This document shows positions 25,373-34,524 of a stretch of DNA of 64,000 bases, one piece after another. The first letter of the stretch is position 1; every line of letters starts with the position of its first letter. The translations under genes and the position numbers were made by a program. The notes under the pieces are model-generated. The model was not told the DNA's origin, did not search any database, and worked only from the letters and a program-made list of their open reading frames with translations. The DNA is from Croceimicrobium sp963974215. Lineage in GTDB: Bacteria > Bacteroidota > Bacteroidia > Flavobacteriales > Schleiferiaceae. The stretch covers positions 305,097-369,096 of the forward strand of contig CAXBBL010000003.1 of assembly GCA_963974215.1 (NCBI GenBank). Direction: 5' to 3'.

Positions 25373-26689
25373 ATGAGTACGAAGGTAGGAAATTACACTC
25401 CATACAAGGTTAAAGATATTTCTTTGGCAGAATGGGGCAGAAGAGAAATTGAACTGGCAGAGGCTGAAATGCCCGGTCTAATGGCTTTAAGAGAAGAGTT
25501 TGGTGCAGAGAAGCCTTTGAAAGGTTCTCGTATTGCAGGCTGCTTACACATGACCATCCAAACGGCGGTGTTAATTGAAACCTTAGTAGAATTAGGAGCT
25601 GATGTTACTTGGTCTTCTTGCAATATTTATTCTACGCAGGATCACGCTGCTGCGGCTATTGCGGCATCAGGCGTTCCAGTTTATGCTTGGAAAGGAATGA
25701 ACGAAGAAGAGTTTGATTGGTGTATCGAACAAACTTTATTTTTCGGAGAAGAGCGTCAGCCTTTGAATATGATTTTAGATGATGGTGGTGATTTAACCAA
25801 TATGGTTTTAGATACTTATCCAGAATTAGCCAGCGGCGTTAAAGGTTTAAGTGAAGAAACAACTACTGGTGTACATCGTTTGTACGAGCGTATGAAGGCC
25901 GGTACTTTGCCCATGCCAGCCATTAACGTTAACGATTCGGTTACTAAATCTAAATTTGATAATAAATACGGTTGTCGCGAATCTGCAGTAGATGCTATTC
26001 GCAGAGCTACCGATATTATGATGGCTGGTAAAGTGGCTGTTGTAGCAGGTTACGGTGACGTAGGTAAGGGAACTGCCGCATCTTTGCGCGGAGCAGGCTG
26101 TAGAGTAATCGTAACGGAAATCGATCCAATTTGTGCTTTGCAAGCGGCAATGGACGGTTTTGAAGTTAAGAAAATGGATAATGCCATTCCTGAAGCGGAT
26201 ATCATTATTACCGCTACTGGAAACAAAGACATCGTTAAAGGTCGTCACTTCGAAATTATGAAGGACAAGGCCATTGTTTGTAATATCGGTCACTTCGATA
26301 ATGAAATCGATGTTTCTTGGTTAAAGACGAATCACGGTGCTAGCCACGTAGAAATTAAGCCACAAGTAGACAAGTACACTATTAATGGTAGCGATATTTT
26401 GCTTTTAGCAGAAGGGCGTTTAGTGAATCTAGGTTGCGCAACCGGTCACCCGAGCTTTGTAATGTCTAACAGCTTTACTAACCAAGTTTTAGCGCAAATC
26501 GAACTTTGGAAAAATGCTGAGAAGTATCCAAATGAAGTATTTACGCTTCCTAAACACCTCGATGAAAAAGTAGCAGAATTGCATTTAGCGAAAATTGGTG
26601 TTGAATTAGAAACTTTAAGTGAAGACCAAGCTTCTTATATTGGTGTGAAAGTAGAAGGCCCATACAAGCCCGAATACTACCGCTACTAG
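25373..26689 (+). CDS. ahcY: S-adenosylhomocysteine hydrolase
   Basis: The 438-residue enzyme splits S-adenosylhomocysteine into adenosine and homocysteine and so keeps methylation reactions running. Catalytic and binding motifs are clear: AGCLHMTIQTAVLIETL near residues 55-71, VNDSVTKSKFDNKYGCRESA near 190, and the NAD-binding Rossmann loop AGYGDVGKG near 223-231. The C-terminus ends PYKPEYYRY, the standard family ending whose Lys and Tyr reach the neighbouring subunit. It is a single-gene unit with its own promoter and terminator. Confidence 0.98.
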   Translation: MSTKVGNYTPYKVKDISLAEWGRREIELAEAEMPGLMALREEFGAEKPLKGSRIAGCLHMTIQTAVLIETLVELGADVTWSSCNIYSTQDHAAAAIAASGVPVYAWKGMNEEEFDWCIEQTLFFGEERQPLNMILDDGGDLTNMVLDTYPELASGVKGLSEETTTGVHRLYERMKAGTLPMPAINVNDSVTKSKFDNKYGCRESAVDAIRRATDIMMAGKVAVVAGYGDVGKGTAASLRGAGCRVIVTEIDPICALQAAMDGFEVKKMDNAIPEADIIITATGNKDIVKGRHFEIMKDKAIVCNIGHFDNEIDVSWLKTNHGASHVEIKPQVDKYTINGSDILLLAEGRLVNLGCATGHPSFVMSNSFTNQVLAQIELWKNAEKYPNEVFTLPKHLDEKVAELHLAKIGVELETLSEDQASYIGVKVEGPYKPEYYRY

Positions 26690-26713
26690 TAGAAATTAGC
26701 TTCCTATTATTTT

Positions 26714-26742
26714 AAAAAGCCTCCAGAAATGGAGGCTTTTTT
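26714..26742 (+). terminator. Rho-independent terminator of ahcY
   Basis: AAAAAGCCTCC pairs with GGAGGCTTTTTT around the loop AGAAAT, with a U tract at 26737-26742. It stands 24 bp after the ahcY stop. Confidence 0.9.
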
Positions 26743-26784
26743 ATTTTTAGCTAGTCTATGTCTCTTTGTTTATGCTTGTTTAGC

Positions 26785-26793
26785 TAATTTTGT
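26785..26793 (+). promoter_or_regulatory. Possible -7 element for the two-component operon
   Basis: TAATTTTGT matches the TAnnTTTG core, with TTTG at 26765-26768 upstream as a possible -33 element. It is 29 bp before the histidine kinase ATG. Confidence 0.45.
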
Positions 26794-26822
26794 TGTATTA
26801 TTGTTACTCAAATTAATCTGTC

Positions 26823-27896
26823 ATGTTTTCTTCCATAAGCGTGTTTCAGCTCATTGCCATGCATACCACCGATTTGGTGTGTTTGCATGATGGAGATAAT
26901 TCCATTCGCTTCGCTACGCCTAGTTCAAAAGACATCTTAGGATTTCCATCTGAGGATCTTTTAGGTAAGAAATTAACCGACTTTTTAAGCGAACAGTTTA
27001 TTAACGAGATGGACTTCAATACGCTAATGCGCTTTTTTGAGCAACCCGGAACGCGTATTCGCTACCAAATAAAGCACGGCAGGGGCAAACTACGTTGGTT
27101 AGAAACCACTTATACGATTCTTGAGCCAGGTATGAATTACCGCAGCTTAAGTACCACAAGAGATATTACGGAAAGTGTACATCTTACCGACGATCTTATG
27201 CAGGCTTTGTCTAAAGAACAGGAGTTGTCTAAGTTTAAAACTAATCTCTATTCTATAGCCAGCCATGAGTTTAAAACTCCATTAGCCATTATTCAGGCGA
27301 ATATTGAAATGCTAAAGGTGAAGCAAAGTCCAAAACTTCTATCACTGGGTTTAACTACCATGGAGGAAGAGGTAGATCGTTTAAACGATATGATAATGGA
27401 TATGCTGGAGCTGAAGCGCTTAACCATGGGGCGAAGGAATTTTAATACCACTGCCGTAGATGTGAAGCAATTAATTACCGACCTGATGGATATCTATAAA
27501 GGGGAGGAAAATAATTATCAACTCGATCTAATTATAGATGGCGGTGAGCCTTTTGAAATACAAGCGGACTATTCGTTGATGCGTTATGTATTTACCAACC
27601 TAATCGGTAACTCTATTAAGTTCTCGAATGAGGTTGTTGATGTGAAAGTGCGTTTGCGTTATCAGGAAGATTCCCTTGAAATATTGGTACAGGATAAGGG
27701 TATTGGTATTCCCGAAGAAGATCAAACACGGATCTTTCAGTCTTTTTATCGCGGATCTAACGTGGGTAATATTTCGGGTACCGGCGTAGGCCTATCCATC
27801 GTTTCAGAATTTGTTAATCTCCATAAAGGAAAAATAAAACTTCAAAGTGAAGTGGGGCAAGGAAGCACCTTCACCATAACTCTCCCTAAATCTTAA
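26823..27896 (+). CDS. Cytoplasmic PAS-domain sensor histidine kinase
   Basis: The 357-residue kinase has an N-terminal PAS domain (residues about 5-118: LVCLHDGDNSIRFATPSSKD, split by family pattern), a HisKA domain with the phospho-acceptor His148 in SIASHEFKTPLAII, and an ATPase domain with the N box NLIGNSIKF, G1 box DKGIGIPEED and G2 box GTGVGLSIV. No signal peptide or transmembrane helix is present, so it senses a cytosolic signal. It is 3 bp upstream of a response regulator with a DNA-binding domain, its likely partner. Confidence 0.93.
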   Translation: MFSSISVFQLIAMHTTDLVCLHDGDNSIRFATPSSKDILGFPSEDLLGKKLTDFLSEQFINEMDFNTLMRFFEQPGTRIRYQIKHGRGKLRWLETTYTILEPGMNYRSLSTTRDITESVHLTDDLMQALSKEQELSKFKTNLYSIASHEFKTPLAIIQANIEMLKVKQSPKLLSLGLTTMEEEVDRLNDMIMDMLELKRLTMGRRNFNTTAVDVKQLITDLMDIYKGEENNYQLDLIIDGGEPFEIQADYSLMRYVFTNLIGNSIKFSNEVVDVKVRLRYQEDSLEILVQDKGIGIPEEDQTRIFQSFYRGSNVGNISGTGVGLSIVSEFVNLHKGKIKLQSEVGQGSTFTITLPKS

Positions 27897-27899
27897 ATT

Positions 27900-28640
27900 A
27901 TGCAAAAGAAACTATTAATTGTAGAAGACAACGAGAAGCTCTTGAATTCTATGACCGCTCTTTTTGAGGATTATTTTGTGGTTTACGAAGCCACGAATGG
28001 CTTGGAAGGTTTGGAGAAGTGCAGGCTAAATTTACCCGATATTATCATTAGTGATATTATGATGCCGAAGATGAATGGTTATGAGCTTACGGAAGGCGTG
28101 AAGTCAAATGATCGCACCATGCATATCCCTATCATTTTACTCACCGCATTAGGGGAGGATGAGCGTCGTATTGATGGCTATAAGTTTGGAGCTGACGACT
28201 ATATTGTGAAGCCCTTTAAATTCGATATCCTTTTAGCACGCGTAAATAACTTGTTGAAAACCCGGGAGCAATTGCAGCGCATTTACGATATCTCGGCGCC
28301 TATCAATCACGACTTTGGCGTGAAAGACCCCGTGCTTTCACACATGGAGGCTTTGTTGGTCAATCACTTTCGCTTTCGTAAATTTAGCATTCCTGAAATT
28401 GCCGAGCTTATGAATCTTTCTACGCCTAAATTAGAACGTGAAGTAAAGCGTTTAACGGGCATGACACCTATTCAATACATCAACGATTTTCGCTTAAGTA
28501 AAGCGAAAAATATGTTGCAAACCGAAGAGGTCAGCATCTTTGAAGTATCGCATGTATTGGGCTTTCGTAGCTTAAGTTACTTTGGAAAGGCTTATAAAGA
28601 TAAGTTTGGTATTTCGCCCTCTAAAACGAAGCAAATATGA
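27900..28640 (+). CDS. Response regulator with AraC-type DNA-binding domain
   Basis: The 246-residue protein has a receiver domain (residues 1-120) with the acidic pocket VEDNE, phospho-acceptor Asp52 in IISDIMMPKMNGYE, a Thr in LLTALGED and Lys in VKPFKFD, and a C-terminal AraC-type pair of helix-turn-helix motifs (about 150-246, with SRE-like FSIPEIAELMNLSTPKLERE and VSHVLGFRSLSYFGKAYKDK). It should bind DNA when phosphorylated by the upstream kinase. The family of AraC-linked regulators is common in Bacteroidota hybrid systems; here it is a separate protein. Its stop overlaps the next start (ATGA). Confidence 0.93.
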   Translation: MQKKLLIVEDNEKLLNSMTALFEDYFVVYEATNGLEGLEKCRLNLPDIIISDIMMPKMNGYELTEGVKSNDRTMHIPIILLTALGEDERRIDGYKFGADDYIVKPFKFDILLARVNNLLKTREQLQRIYDISAPINHDFGVKDPVLSHMEALLVNHFRFRKFSIPEIAELMNLSTPKLEREVKRLTGMTPIQYINDFRLSKAKNMLQTEEVSIFEVSHVLGFRSLSYFGKAYKDKFGISPSKTKQI

Positions 28641-29059
28641 TAGATGAGGAATTGAATATAATGATCATTGATAATGATCAAGTAAACAGCTTTGTCCTTA
28701 AGAACATTATTACTCGTAATTATTCTGGTGCTAAGGTTTCACTTTTTCCCGATGGGGCTGAGGGCATAGAGGAATTACAGAGGTTAGAGACCGCAGAGGA
28801 AGATTTCCCGGCGGTAATACTCCTCGATATTTACATGCCTGTAATGGATGGTTTTGAGTTTTTAGCGGAGTATATGGAACGGTTTGCCTATAAGGAAACC
28901 ATCATTTTTGCCATGAGTAATTCCTTAATCAAAGAAGATCAACAAAGAGCGAACGAATTTGATGTAGTGAAAGGATTTATTACCAAGCCACTCATCTATA
29001 ACAATATTGAGTTTATCGTAGAAACCTACATTCAAGAAAGGGAAAAGCGTTATTTATAA
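28637..29059 (+). CDS. Stand-alone response-regulator receiver protein
   Basis: The 140-residue protein is a single receiver domain with acidic residues IIDNDQ, phospho-acceptor Asp64 in VILLDIYMPVMDGFEF, a Ser-Asn in FAMSNSLIKED and Lys in FITKPLIYNNI. There is no output domain. It overlaps the AraC-type regulator gene by 4 bp (ATGA) and must be translated with it, so it is likely a phosphate sink or a second target of the same kinase. It is convergent with the T9SS-exported protein gene. Confidence 0.92.
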   Translation: MIDEELNIMIIDNDQVNSFVLKNIITRNYSGAKVSLFPDGAEGIEELQRLETAEEDFPAVILLDIYMPVMDGFEFLAEYMERFAYKETIIFAMSNSLIKEDQQRANEFDVVKGFITKPLIYNNIEFIVETYIQEREKRYL

Positions 29060-29068
29060 ATTAGGGGA

Positions 29069-31141
29069 TTATTCAAATACAATTTTAGTTCGGTATTGAA
29101 ATCCTTTATTAGTATTAAGCTCTAAATAGTAGATGCCCGTCTGTGGCTTTATTATTTGGAGCTTTTTTTGGTTTTCACGCATCTGCCCGCGAGCGATTTC
29201 TTGACCATTAATGTTATAAACTTTATAGTTATTAAAGTCTACTGACGCATCTATAGTAATGAAACCAGTGCGGTTGGGATTCGGGAAAATGGAAATTTTG
29301 GGGAGTTGAATTGATTCTTCTTCCAATGCGATTGGGACAGTTGCCCAGGGGAGGTAAATTTTAAAAAGCGCGCCCCCATTCGATGTTACAAATAAGGCAG
29401 AATCGCCAATACCCGCAGCATCGTTTAATGAAAGGCTCTGTAGGTTTAAAGTGCTTATGCTATTTCCTCCATCGAGACTATAAGTTATGGTGCCTTCTGA
29501 GCCGAGATTGAAGAAGATAGAGTCATTAAAAATATAATCGAGGCGTTTGTTGAAAAGAGGGCCTCCGAAGAGTTGCCAGTCGTAATAATTGTTAGACGTA
29601 TACATGCCTGAGTCCGAGCTGAGATAAAAAGAGCTATCAATTCTCTTAAAATTGTAAAATTTTGTTCCCGTAAAAGGTGAGTCGAAATTAGCGCCCCCGT
29701 CATTGGTGCGATATAATCGATTGTCTATCAGAACCGAACCGGTATCACAATCTTTGAAGCCAATACCATTCGGAAACTTTAGATATTCTCCATTATTGCC
29801 ATTGGAGTTAATACTTTGTAGAAGACTGTTTGTGCCGTCGTTTAGAATTATTTTTGCTTCAACGCGAGGGTCGAGGTAGCGCAAGTATAGTTCGATAAAG
29901 CAGCTGGTATCTGCGGCGCGGTTATAGTCTCTTAGGCTAAATTCGATGGGAATTCCAGATGCGTTACTCACGTGTTCTTGCCAGCTTAGGCCATCATCAG
30001 TGGTCTCATAAAAACTATAGTTTTCAAAAGCGATACCTAAGCCATATTCCATTTGGTTGAATGGGTTAAAGCTGTTATTGTGAGGTGTTCCAGTGGCCAG
30101 GCCCTTGCTGTCGAGATAGTTTTTTTCGGTATAAAAGATGCTGTCTATGGAAGTGTTGGCTATTTGAGGAATGAACCCTTCACTATCTCCCCAAATCACT
30201 TTTTGATTATTAAGGGGGCGGAAAAAAGCAATATTTCCTAAGGAAAATGGGTGGAAGGGTTTATAGCTATTGTACCACATACGGCCATCGGAATACTCAA
30301 AAGAGCCAGCGTTATATACTTTACTCCGATTAATCCACTGCATAGTTGTGTCGGCAAAAAGGAAAACATAGGAAAGATTGTCTTCACGTATAAATTGATC
30401 ACCAGGGGTGTAAATGTTTATGAAAGGCCGGTTAAGTGTAGATATGTCATTTACTTCAAAAGTAGTGTCTAGGTCAAGCTCATAACGGTAAAGCTGCAGA
30501 TCTACTTCAAAAAGATAACGCAGGCTATCTACTTGGTGATAATATAAAGGCAGGTTTTTACCAGGATAGCGTTGGGTCCATTTTACTCGTGGAATTAAAG
30601 TGTCTTGGTAAAGGTGAAAAACAGTACTGTCAGATTCTCGAATTAAGGTTCGATAGTCTTCGTCACCGAGCGCATATTTATATGGGACATTATCGCTTTG
30701 CCAAGTTGTACCGGAATCACGGGAGGTAAATATTTGCCCTTGTATGTTATGGAAAATCCAAAAATCGGGTTTGAGAAACCAAAAGTTTAAAAAGTCCTGA
30801 CTTTTTATCAAGGTCCAATTAACACCACCATCGCGAGTAATATACTCCCCTTTGGTGAAGATACGATTAGAAAGAACTTCCATACGTGCGCCGGTAACAA
30901 GGCTATCTGTGAAAATTAAATTATATCCGAAATTTTGGAGAGTAGAGTCATTGAAAAGTGGGAACCTATAAATATAGGGCCCATTTACATTGATAATCGC
31001 AGACTGATCGGGAAAAACGTGAATATCGGTGGGATAATAGGGTAAGCCTTTGGGCGCTAATTGCTCGTAGCGCAGAACAGTTTGTGCTGCAGCGACAAAG
31101 CAAAAAAGCGAAAAAAGAATAAAGTAGAGTCTTTTCAACAT
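29069..31141 (-). CDS. Secreted protein with T9SS type A sorting domain and BNR/sortilin-like repeats
   Basis: Start at ATG 31141 gives 690 residues with a clear signal peptide (MLKRLYFILFSLFCFVAAAQ); the longer frame upstream has no plausible leader. The body shows beta-propeller-like repeats of the sortilin/BNR kind, for example VNWTLIKSQDFLNFW, SRDSGTTWQSDNV, TTDDGLSWQEHVS and YSLDGGNSISTLN. The last 75 residues (SIFPNPNRTGFITIDA ... GIYYLELNTNKGFQYRTKIV) form a type A C-terminal sorting domain, directing export by the type IX secretion system to the cell surface. Ligand or enzymatic activity is unknown. Confidence 0.88.
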   Translation of the reverse strand: MLKRLYFILFSLFCFVAAAQTVLRYEQLAPKGLPYYPTDIHVFPDQSAIINVNGPYIYRFPLFNDSTLQNFGYNLIFTDSLVTGARMEVLSNRIFTKGEYITRDGGVNWTLIKSQDFLNFWFLKPDFWIFHNIQGQIFTSRDSGTTWQSDNVPYKYALGDEDYRTLIRESDSTVFHLYQDTLIPRVKWTQRYPGKNLPLYYHQVDSLRYLFEVDLQLYRYELDLDTTFEVNDISTLNRPFINIYTPGDQFIREDNLSYVFLFADTTMQWINRSKVYNAGSFEYSDGRMWYNSYKPFHPFSLGNIAFFRPLNNQKVIWGDSEGFIPQIANTSIDSIFYTEKNYLDSKGLATGTPHNNSFNPFNQMEYGLGIAFENYSFYETTDDGLSWQEHVSNASGIPIEFSLRDYNRAADTSCFIELYLRYLDPRVEAKIILNDGTNSLLQSINSNGNNGEYLKFPNGIGFKDCDTGSVLIDNRLYRTNDGGANFDSPFTGTKFYNFKRIDSSFYLSSDSGMYTSNNYYDWQLFGGPLFNKRLDYIFNDSIFFNLGSEGTITYSLDGGNSISTLNLQSLSLNDAAGIGDSALFVTSNGGALFKIYLPWATVPIALEEESIQLPKISIFPNPNRTGFITIDASVDFNNYKVYNINGQEIARGQMRENQKKLQIIKPQTGIYYLELNTNKGFQYRTKIVFE

Positions 31142-31251
31142 GCAGAGTAGATTAATGAGAAAGGTAAAAAAATTACTTGGATTGGTGGTTTTAGAAAAGT
31201 AGGAGTGGCGAAGGACCAAATGATAAAAGTAAAGTCCCCAAAAGTACGGTT

Positions 31252-32086
31252 TCAAAATATTGACAAATTGGTTTTGGTTGTGAATTCCTCAAGAAATTTC
31301 ACCCCTCTAAAAGAGTTCCTTTTCTTGTTTAATTTAAGGCTCCAAACCGCCAAGGCATATTGGTCAGGGTGTACCACTATAGTTCCTCCGCTCAAGCCAC
31401 TCTTGCCTGGGAGGCCTACGGTAAAGGCAAACTCTCCCGATCCGCCAAACAAGGCACAGGTTTGCAGGGCATCTATTCTTTTTGACTGACTTTCACTCAC
31501 AAGGGACTGGTGGTTTTGGACGCTTCTACCATCATTTGCTAGAAATAGGAACATTTCTGAAAGCTCTTTGCAACTCATTGGTAGTGAGCAAAGGTGGAAA
31601 TAGAAGTCAAGCACATCACGCGGTTTATTCTTTATGTTTCCGTAGGATTTTATGAAATTACAAACGGCTTTATTTCTTTAACCTACCGCTTTTTCTGAAG
31701 CAGCAACCTTAGCAGAGTGGTCCACGGTAGTGTGGTTAGATATACTTCTAACAAACTCTAAAAACTTTTCTTTAGGTTTTTTTTAAATTACTCAGAAGGA
31801 TATCGGTAATCACGAATGCCCCACCGTTTAGAAATGGATTACGAGGTATTCAGTTATCTGCGTCCAGTTGTACTAGGGAATTAAATGGGGTTCCAGAAAG
31901 TTCTTCGCCTACTCTTTCCCATACCTTATTGCCAATTATATATAGGCCAAGCTGAATGATAGCACCTTGGCCATACTCTGAATTGAGGATTTGTCATAAC
32001 AATCTCCCACGCCAAAATTGACTTGATCAACCGTGGAGATGTGTACTCCAAAATTACCTCATTGTACATTGGCTAATTCAGGAATT
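31252..32086 (-). pseudogene. glsA: Decayed glutaminase gene (glsA pseudogene)
   Basis: Read on the minus strand, fragments of a full-length glutaminase appear in order but in different frames and with stops: IPELANV then a stop, GNFGVHISTVDQVNFGVGD, the catalytic stretch SIQSMAKVLSFSL, LYIIGNKVWERVGEELSGTP, FNSLVQLD then a stop, IPRNPFLNGGAFVITDILLS, FIKSYGNIKNKPRDVLDFYF, and an intact C-terminal third including LCSLPMSCKELSEMFLFLAN, VGLPGKSGLSGGTIVV and the terminal TTKTNLSIF. These match the order of YbaS/YneH-type glutaminase A. At least two stops and several frame changes rule out a functional enzyme. The open C-terminal third at 31252-31614 is a remnant, not a gene. Confidence 0.93.
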
Positions 32087-32138
32087 TAAGATGCATTTTC
32101 ACCCTTGTCTTCAAAGTTTCATTTTCGGAAGGCCTCGT

Positions 32139-32211
32139 CTGTAAATGAAAAATACCCGAAGCTGATGCTTCGATACTTTTCTTAGTAGCGGGGGCAGGAC
32201 TCGAACCTACG
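32139..32211. repeat. Direct repeat R1: terminator plus 3' part of initiator tRNA (decayed copy)
   Basis: This 73-bp stretch, CTGTAAATGAAAAATACCCG onward to ...CGAACCTACG, is a near copy of 32291-32365. It contains a weakened version of the tRNA terminator hairpin and the acceptor/T-arm half of the initiator tRNA. It lies just outside the glutaminase pseudogene. Confidence 0.85.
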
Positions 32212-32241
32212 TCCGCCTTTGGCGGATAAGGGCCCAACGCG
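32186..32241 (-). pseudogene. Truncated initiator-tRNA pseudogene
   Basis: On the minus strand the acceptor 3' strand, T-arm and part of a diverged anticodon arm of tRNA-fMet are present (the plus strand reads AGCGGGGGCAGGACTCGAAC), but a 15-base palindrome TCCGCCTTTGGCGGA replaces the variable-loop side and the D-arm and 5' acceptor strand are missing. It cannot fold into a tRNA. Confidence 0.75.
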
Positions 32242-32290
32242 TAAAATGTGAAGTGGAATTTTACAATATTGGTGGTGTACTTCTCTTTGC

Positions 32291-32412
<122 letters not shown>

Positions 32413-32421
32413 ATGTGGGCG

Positions 32422-32430
32422 GCAAATATA
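32422..32430 (-). promoter_or_regulatory. -7 promoter element for tRNA-fMet
   Basis: The minus strand reads TATATTTGC, with TTG at 32453-32451 about 20 bp upstream as the -33 element. This is a textbook Bacteroidota promoter, 9 bp before the tRNA 5' end. Confidence 0.8.
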
Positions 32431-32484
32431 TAAGCATTTCTTAAAGTGCACAAGCTTTTATAGTTTTTCTTGTATTTTCACAAC

Positions 32485-34524
32485 ATGAAAGGAAAAATCT
32501 GCCTCCAAATCCTTTTTATTTGCCTCGTTTATTGCTTCTTATCCTTTGATATTCAAGCACAAAGACTAAAGGCTGAGTATTGGGAAAAGAACTGGGAAAG
32601 CTTCCCGCGACCGGTTTATAATTACGGAATTTCCCACTTTACCGCGGTGAAAAGAGTGGTGAGCCGCAAATATTTTTCTTCCAACAGCGGATTTAGCGGC
32701 GAACTCTATCAAAAATACTATCAATTTCAATACCCTACCGCAGAATCTATCGCGCACAATCGAAGGATAAAAATTAGAATTCCACCGCATGAACGACTTT
32801 TGGATATTGATTACCGCATTTGGAAAAATAACTTGCTTATTTACGAAGCGAGATCTAGCAGTATCAATTCGCAAATCCCAGCGCATCTAATCAATGCTTC
32901 CCTACACAGCGATAGCTTTTATTTGGATCTTGATTTTTTAGAACCCGAATGTACCGTCGAGTTAATTATTTCCTGCAACGGGGTGCCCTTGCCTTATCAG
33001 CTGTTTTTTAGTGATGATATGCCCATTGAAGAATCTTGGCAAGAGCTAATTATCATTTCGGAAAGTCCTTTGCGCTATAAGGCCTCATCTGCCGTAGAGC
33101 AACAGGAAAAGCGGGAATGGGATAATCTTATTTATTCTTTTAAGGTAGATAGTGTGCCAGCGGATGGCGTGATGCAGGGTATCGATACGCGTGCTATTTC
33201 GCAGCCTTTTGTTTTGGTAGATTGGCAAGATCAGATTTATTATTACGATCGTGAGGAAACCGATAATTGGCCCGATCTGCTGAGTCATATTTTTTACGAG
33301 GGTGTCGTGCGTGATTACAGTGTGTATCGCAACTCCTTGAGCCAACAGTTCGGTTGGCAACAGTTTTATGGTCCCTGGCAGCAACCTCTGCGCTATTACC
33401 GCGATCGCAATGAGCAAATAATCAGCAATGAAGTTAACGCGCAAGGCAATTGGCGTTTAAGTCGCGAATATGCCGATCGTTGGTTGCAGTTAGAAAATTT
33501 AGTAACTAAAGTTAAAAGCGATAGTTCCTACACTTTTTTGTACGCTTTACAGCAGATGCATTCCTTACAGGAAAAAGCAATTCGGGATCACCTTCAGTCC
33601 ATACCCGAAGAGCCGAAGGTTTTTACCGAATACGGTTTAATTTATTCCTTTTATCAAGAGCTTTTCAAACATTTTGAAATTCCCTATCGACTTGCTTTGG
33701 TTAAATCTGCTGCTAGTGGTGCGCTACAAAGCGATTATATTTCTCCTTGGCAGTTTCAGGCCCGCGCCTTGGCTTACCAAACGCCAGGTAATCCGAGTTG
33801 GCAATACATTTTTGCAGGCCCTATTTTAGGCGACTTTGCACAATTGAATGAAATTCCCAGCCCTTTGAGCGAGGGGCAAGTACTGCTTTTTAATCCGCAA
33901 GACAGTTTTTCTACTTCCATCGATACCTTAAATTTTGGTCGGGAGGCAGACCCTAATTTCATTCGCAACACGGAAATTAACTTTAATGAGTCTTTTAGCT
34001 TTTACCGTGTTCAAAACGAAATAATTTGGAATGGCGTTTTCCGCTCTAAGCTTTTGCAAGATTATCTCTTGGCGGATTCTCTCGACAATTTACTGGTTGA
34101 TGTCCATAATCAACTTCCAGCCCGACATTGGGAAGGCGATAGCATCACCAAGTTGAAGAATTATCGCAGTGTCCTAAAAACCGATTCGATAACTTTTACG
34201 ATTCCCATTCATGAAATCCTTGCTTCTGCTGATGCATCTCCCTTAAGGGTGACCTGCTTGCCTTATTTGGTAAAGGCCCAGTGGAATTGCGGTTTTAAAG
34301 GTTTGCCTGAAGGATATCGTTACCAAATTAAAGCACCCGGAGGAGTCGAAAATGAAGATTTTACGCTTTCGCTAGATGCGCAGGAATTGGGCCCTGGGCA
34401 TTTAAAACTTGGCGTGTCGGTAGAAATCCGCAGACTCTGCTATGATTCTGATTCACTTAATAGATATTTGCAAATCCTTAGCAGCCTAAACGAAGGAGTA
34501 AAAATTACAATTTGGAAGAAATAA
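32485..34524 (+). CDS. Secreted protein of unknown function with a degenerate transglutaminase-like region
   Basis: The start at ATG 32485 gives 679 residues with a signal peptide (MKGKICLQILFICLVYCFLS then FDIQAQ). The N-terminal half is beta-rich; a central part near residues 340-480 reads VKSDSSYTFLYALQQMHSLQ ... EYGLIYSFYQELFKHFEIPY ... YIFAGPILGDFAQLNEIPSP ... EGQVLLFN, whose order recalls the transglutaminase-like core paired with DUF3857 (helix with nucleophile, short strand, then a D-P-T motif), but the Cys, His and Asp of a transglutaminase cannot be identified. I do not assign a function. It overlaps era by 13 bp and is divergent from tRNA-fMet. Confidence 0.7.
   Translation: MKGKICLQILFICLVYCFLSFDIQAQRLKAEYWEKNWESFPRPVYNYGISHFTAVKRVVSRKYFSSNSGFSGELYQKYYQFQYPTAESIAHNRRIKIRIPPHERLLDIDYRIWKNNLLIYEARSSSINSQIPAHLINASLHSDSFYLDLDFLEPECTVELIISCNGVPLPYQLFFSDDMPIEESWQELIIISESPLRYKASSAVEQQEKREWDNLIYSFKVDSVPADGVMQGIDTRAISQPFVLVDWQDQIYYYDREETDNWPDLLSHIFYEGVVRDYSVYRNSLSQQFGWQQFYGPWQQPLRYYRDRNEQIISNEVNAQGNWRLSREYADRWLQLENLVTKVKSDSSYTFLYALQQMHSLQEKAIRDHLQSIPEEPKVFTEYGLIYSFYQELFKHFEIPYRLALVKSAASGALQSDYISPWQFQARALAYQTPGNPSWQYIFAGPILGDFAQLNEIPSPLSEGQVLLFNPQDSFSTSIDTLNFGREADPNFIRNTEINFNESFSFYRVQNEIIWNGVFRSKLLQDYLLADSLDNLLVDVHNQLPARHWEGDSITKLKNYRSVLKTDSITFTIPIHEILASADASPLRVTCLPYLVKAQWNCGFKGLPEGYRYQIKAPGGVENEDFTLSLDAQELGPGHLKLGVSVEIRRLCYDSDSLNRYLQILSSLNEGVKITIWKK

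Noticed and set aside
31205..31489. 94-residue plus-strand frame
   Set aside because: It is antisense to the recognisable C-terminal part of the glutaminase pseudogene.
31252..31614. Stand-alone 120-residue gene on the minus strand
   Set aside because: It is only the C-terminal third of a glutaminase whose upstream parts are present but broken by stops and frame changes.
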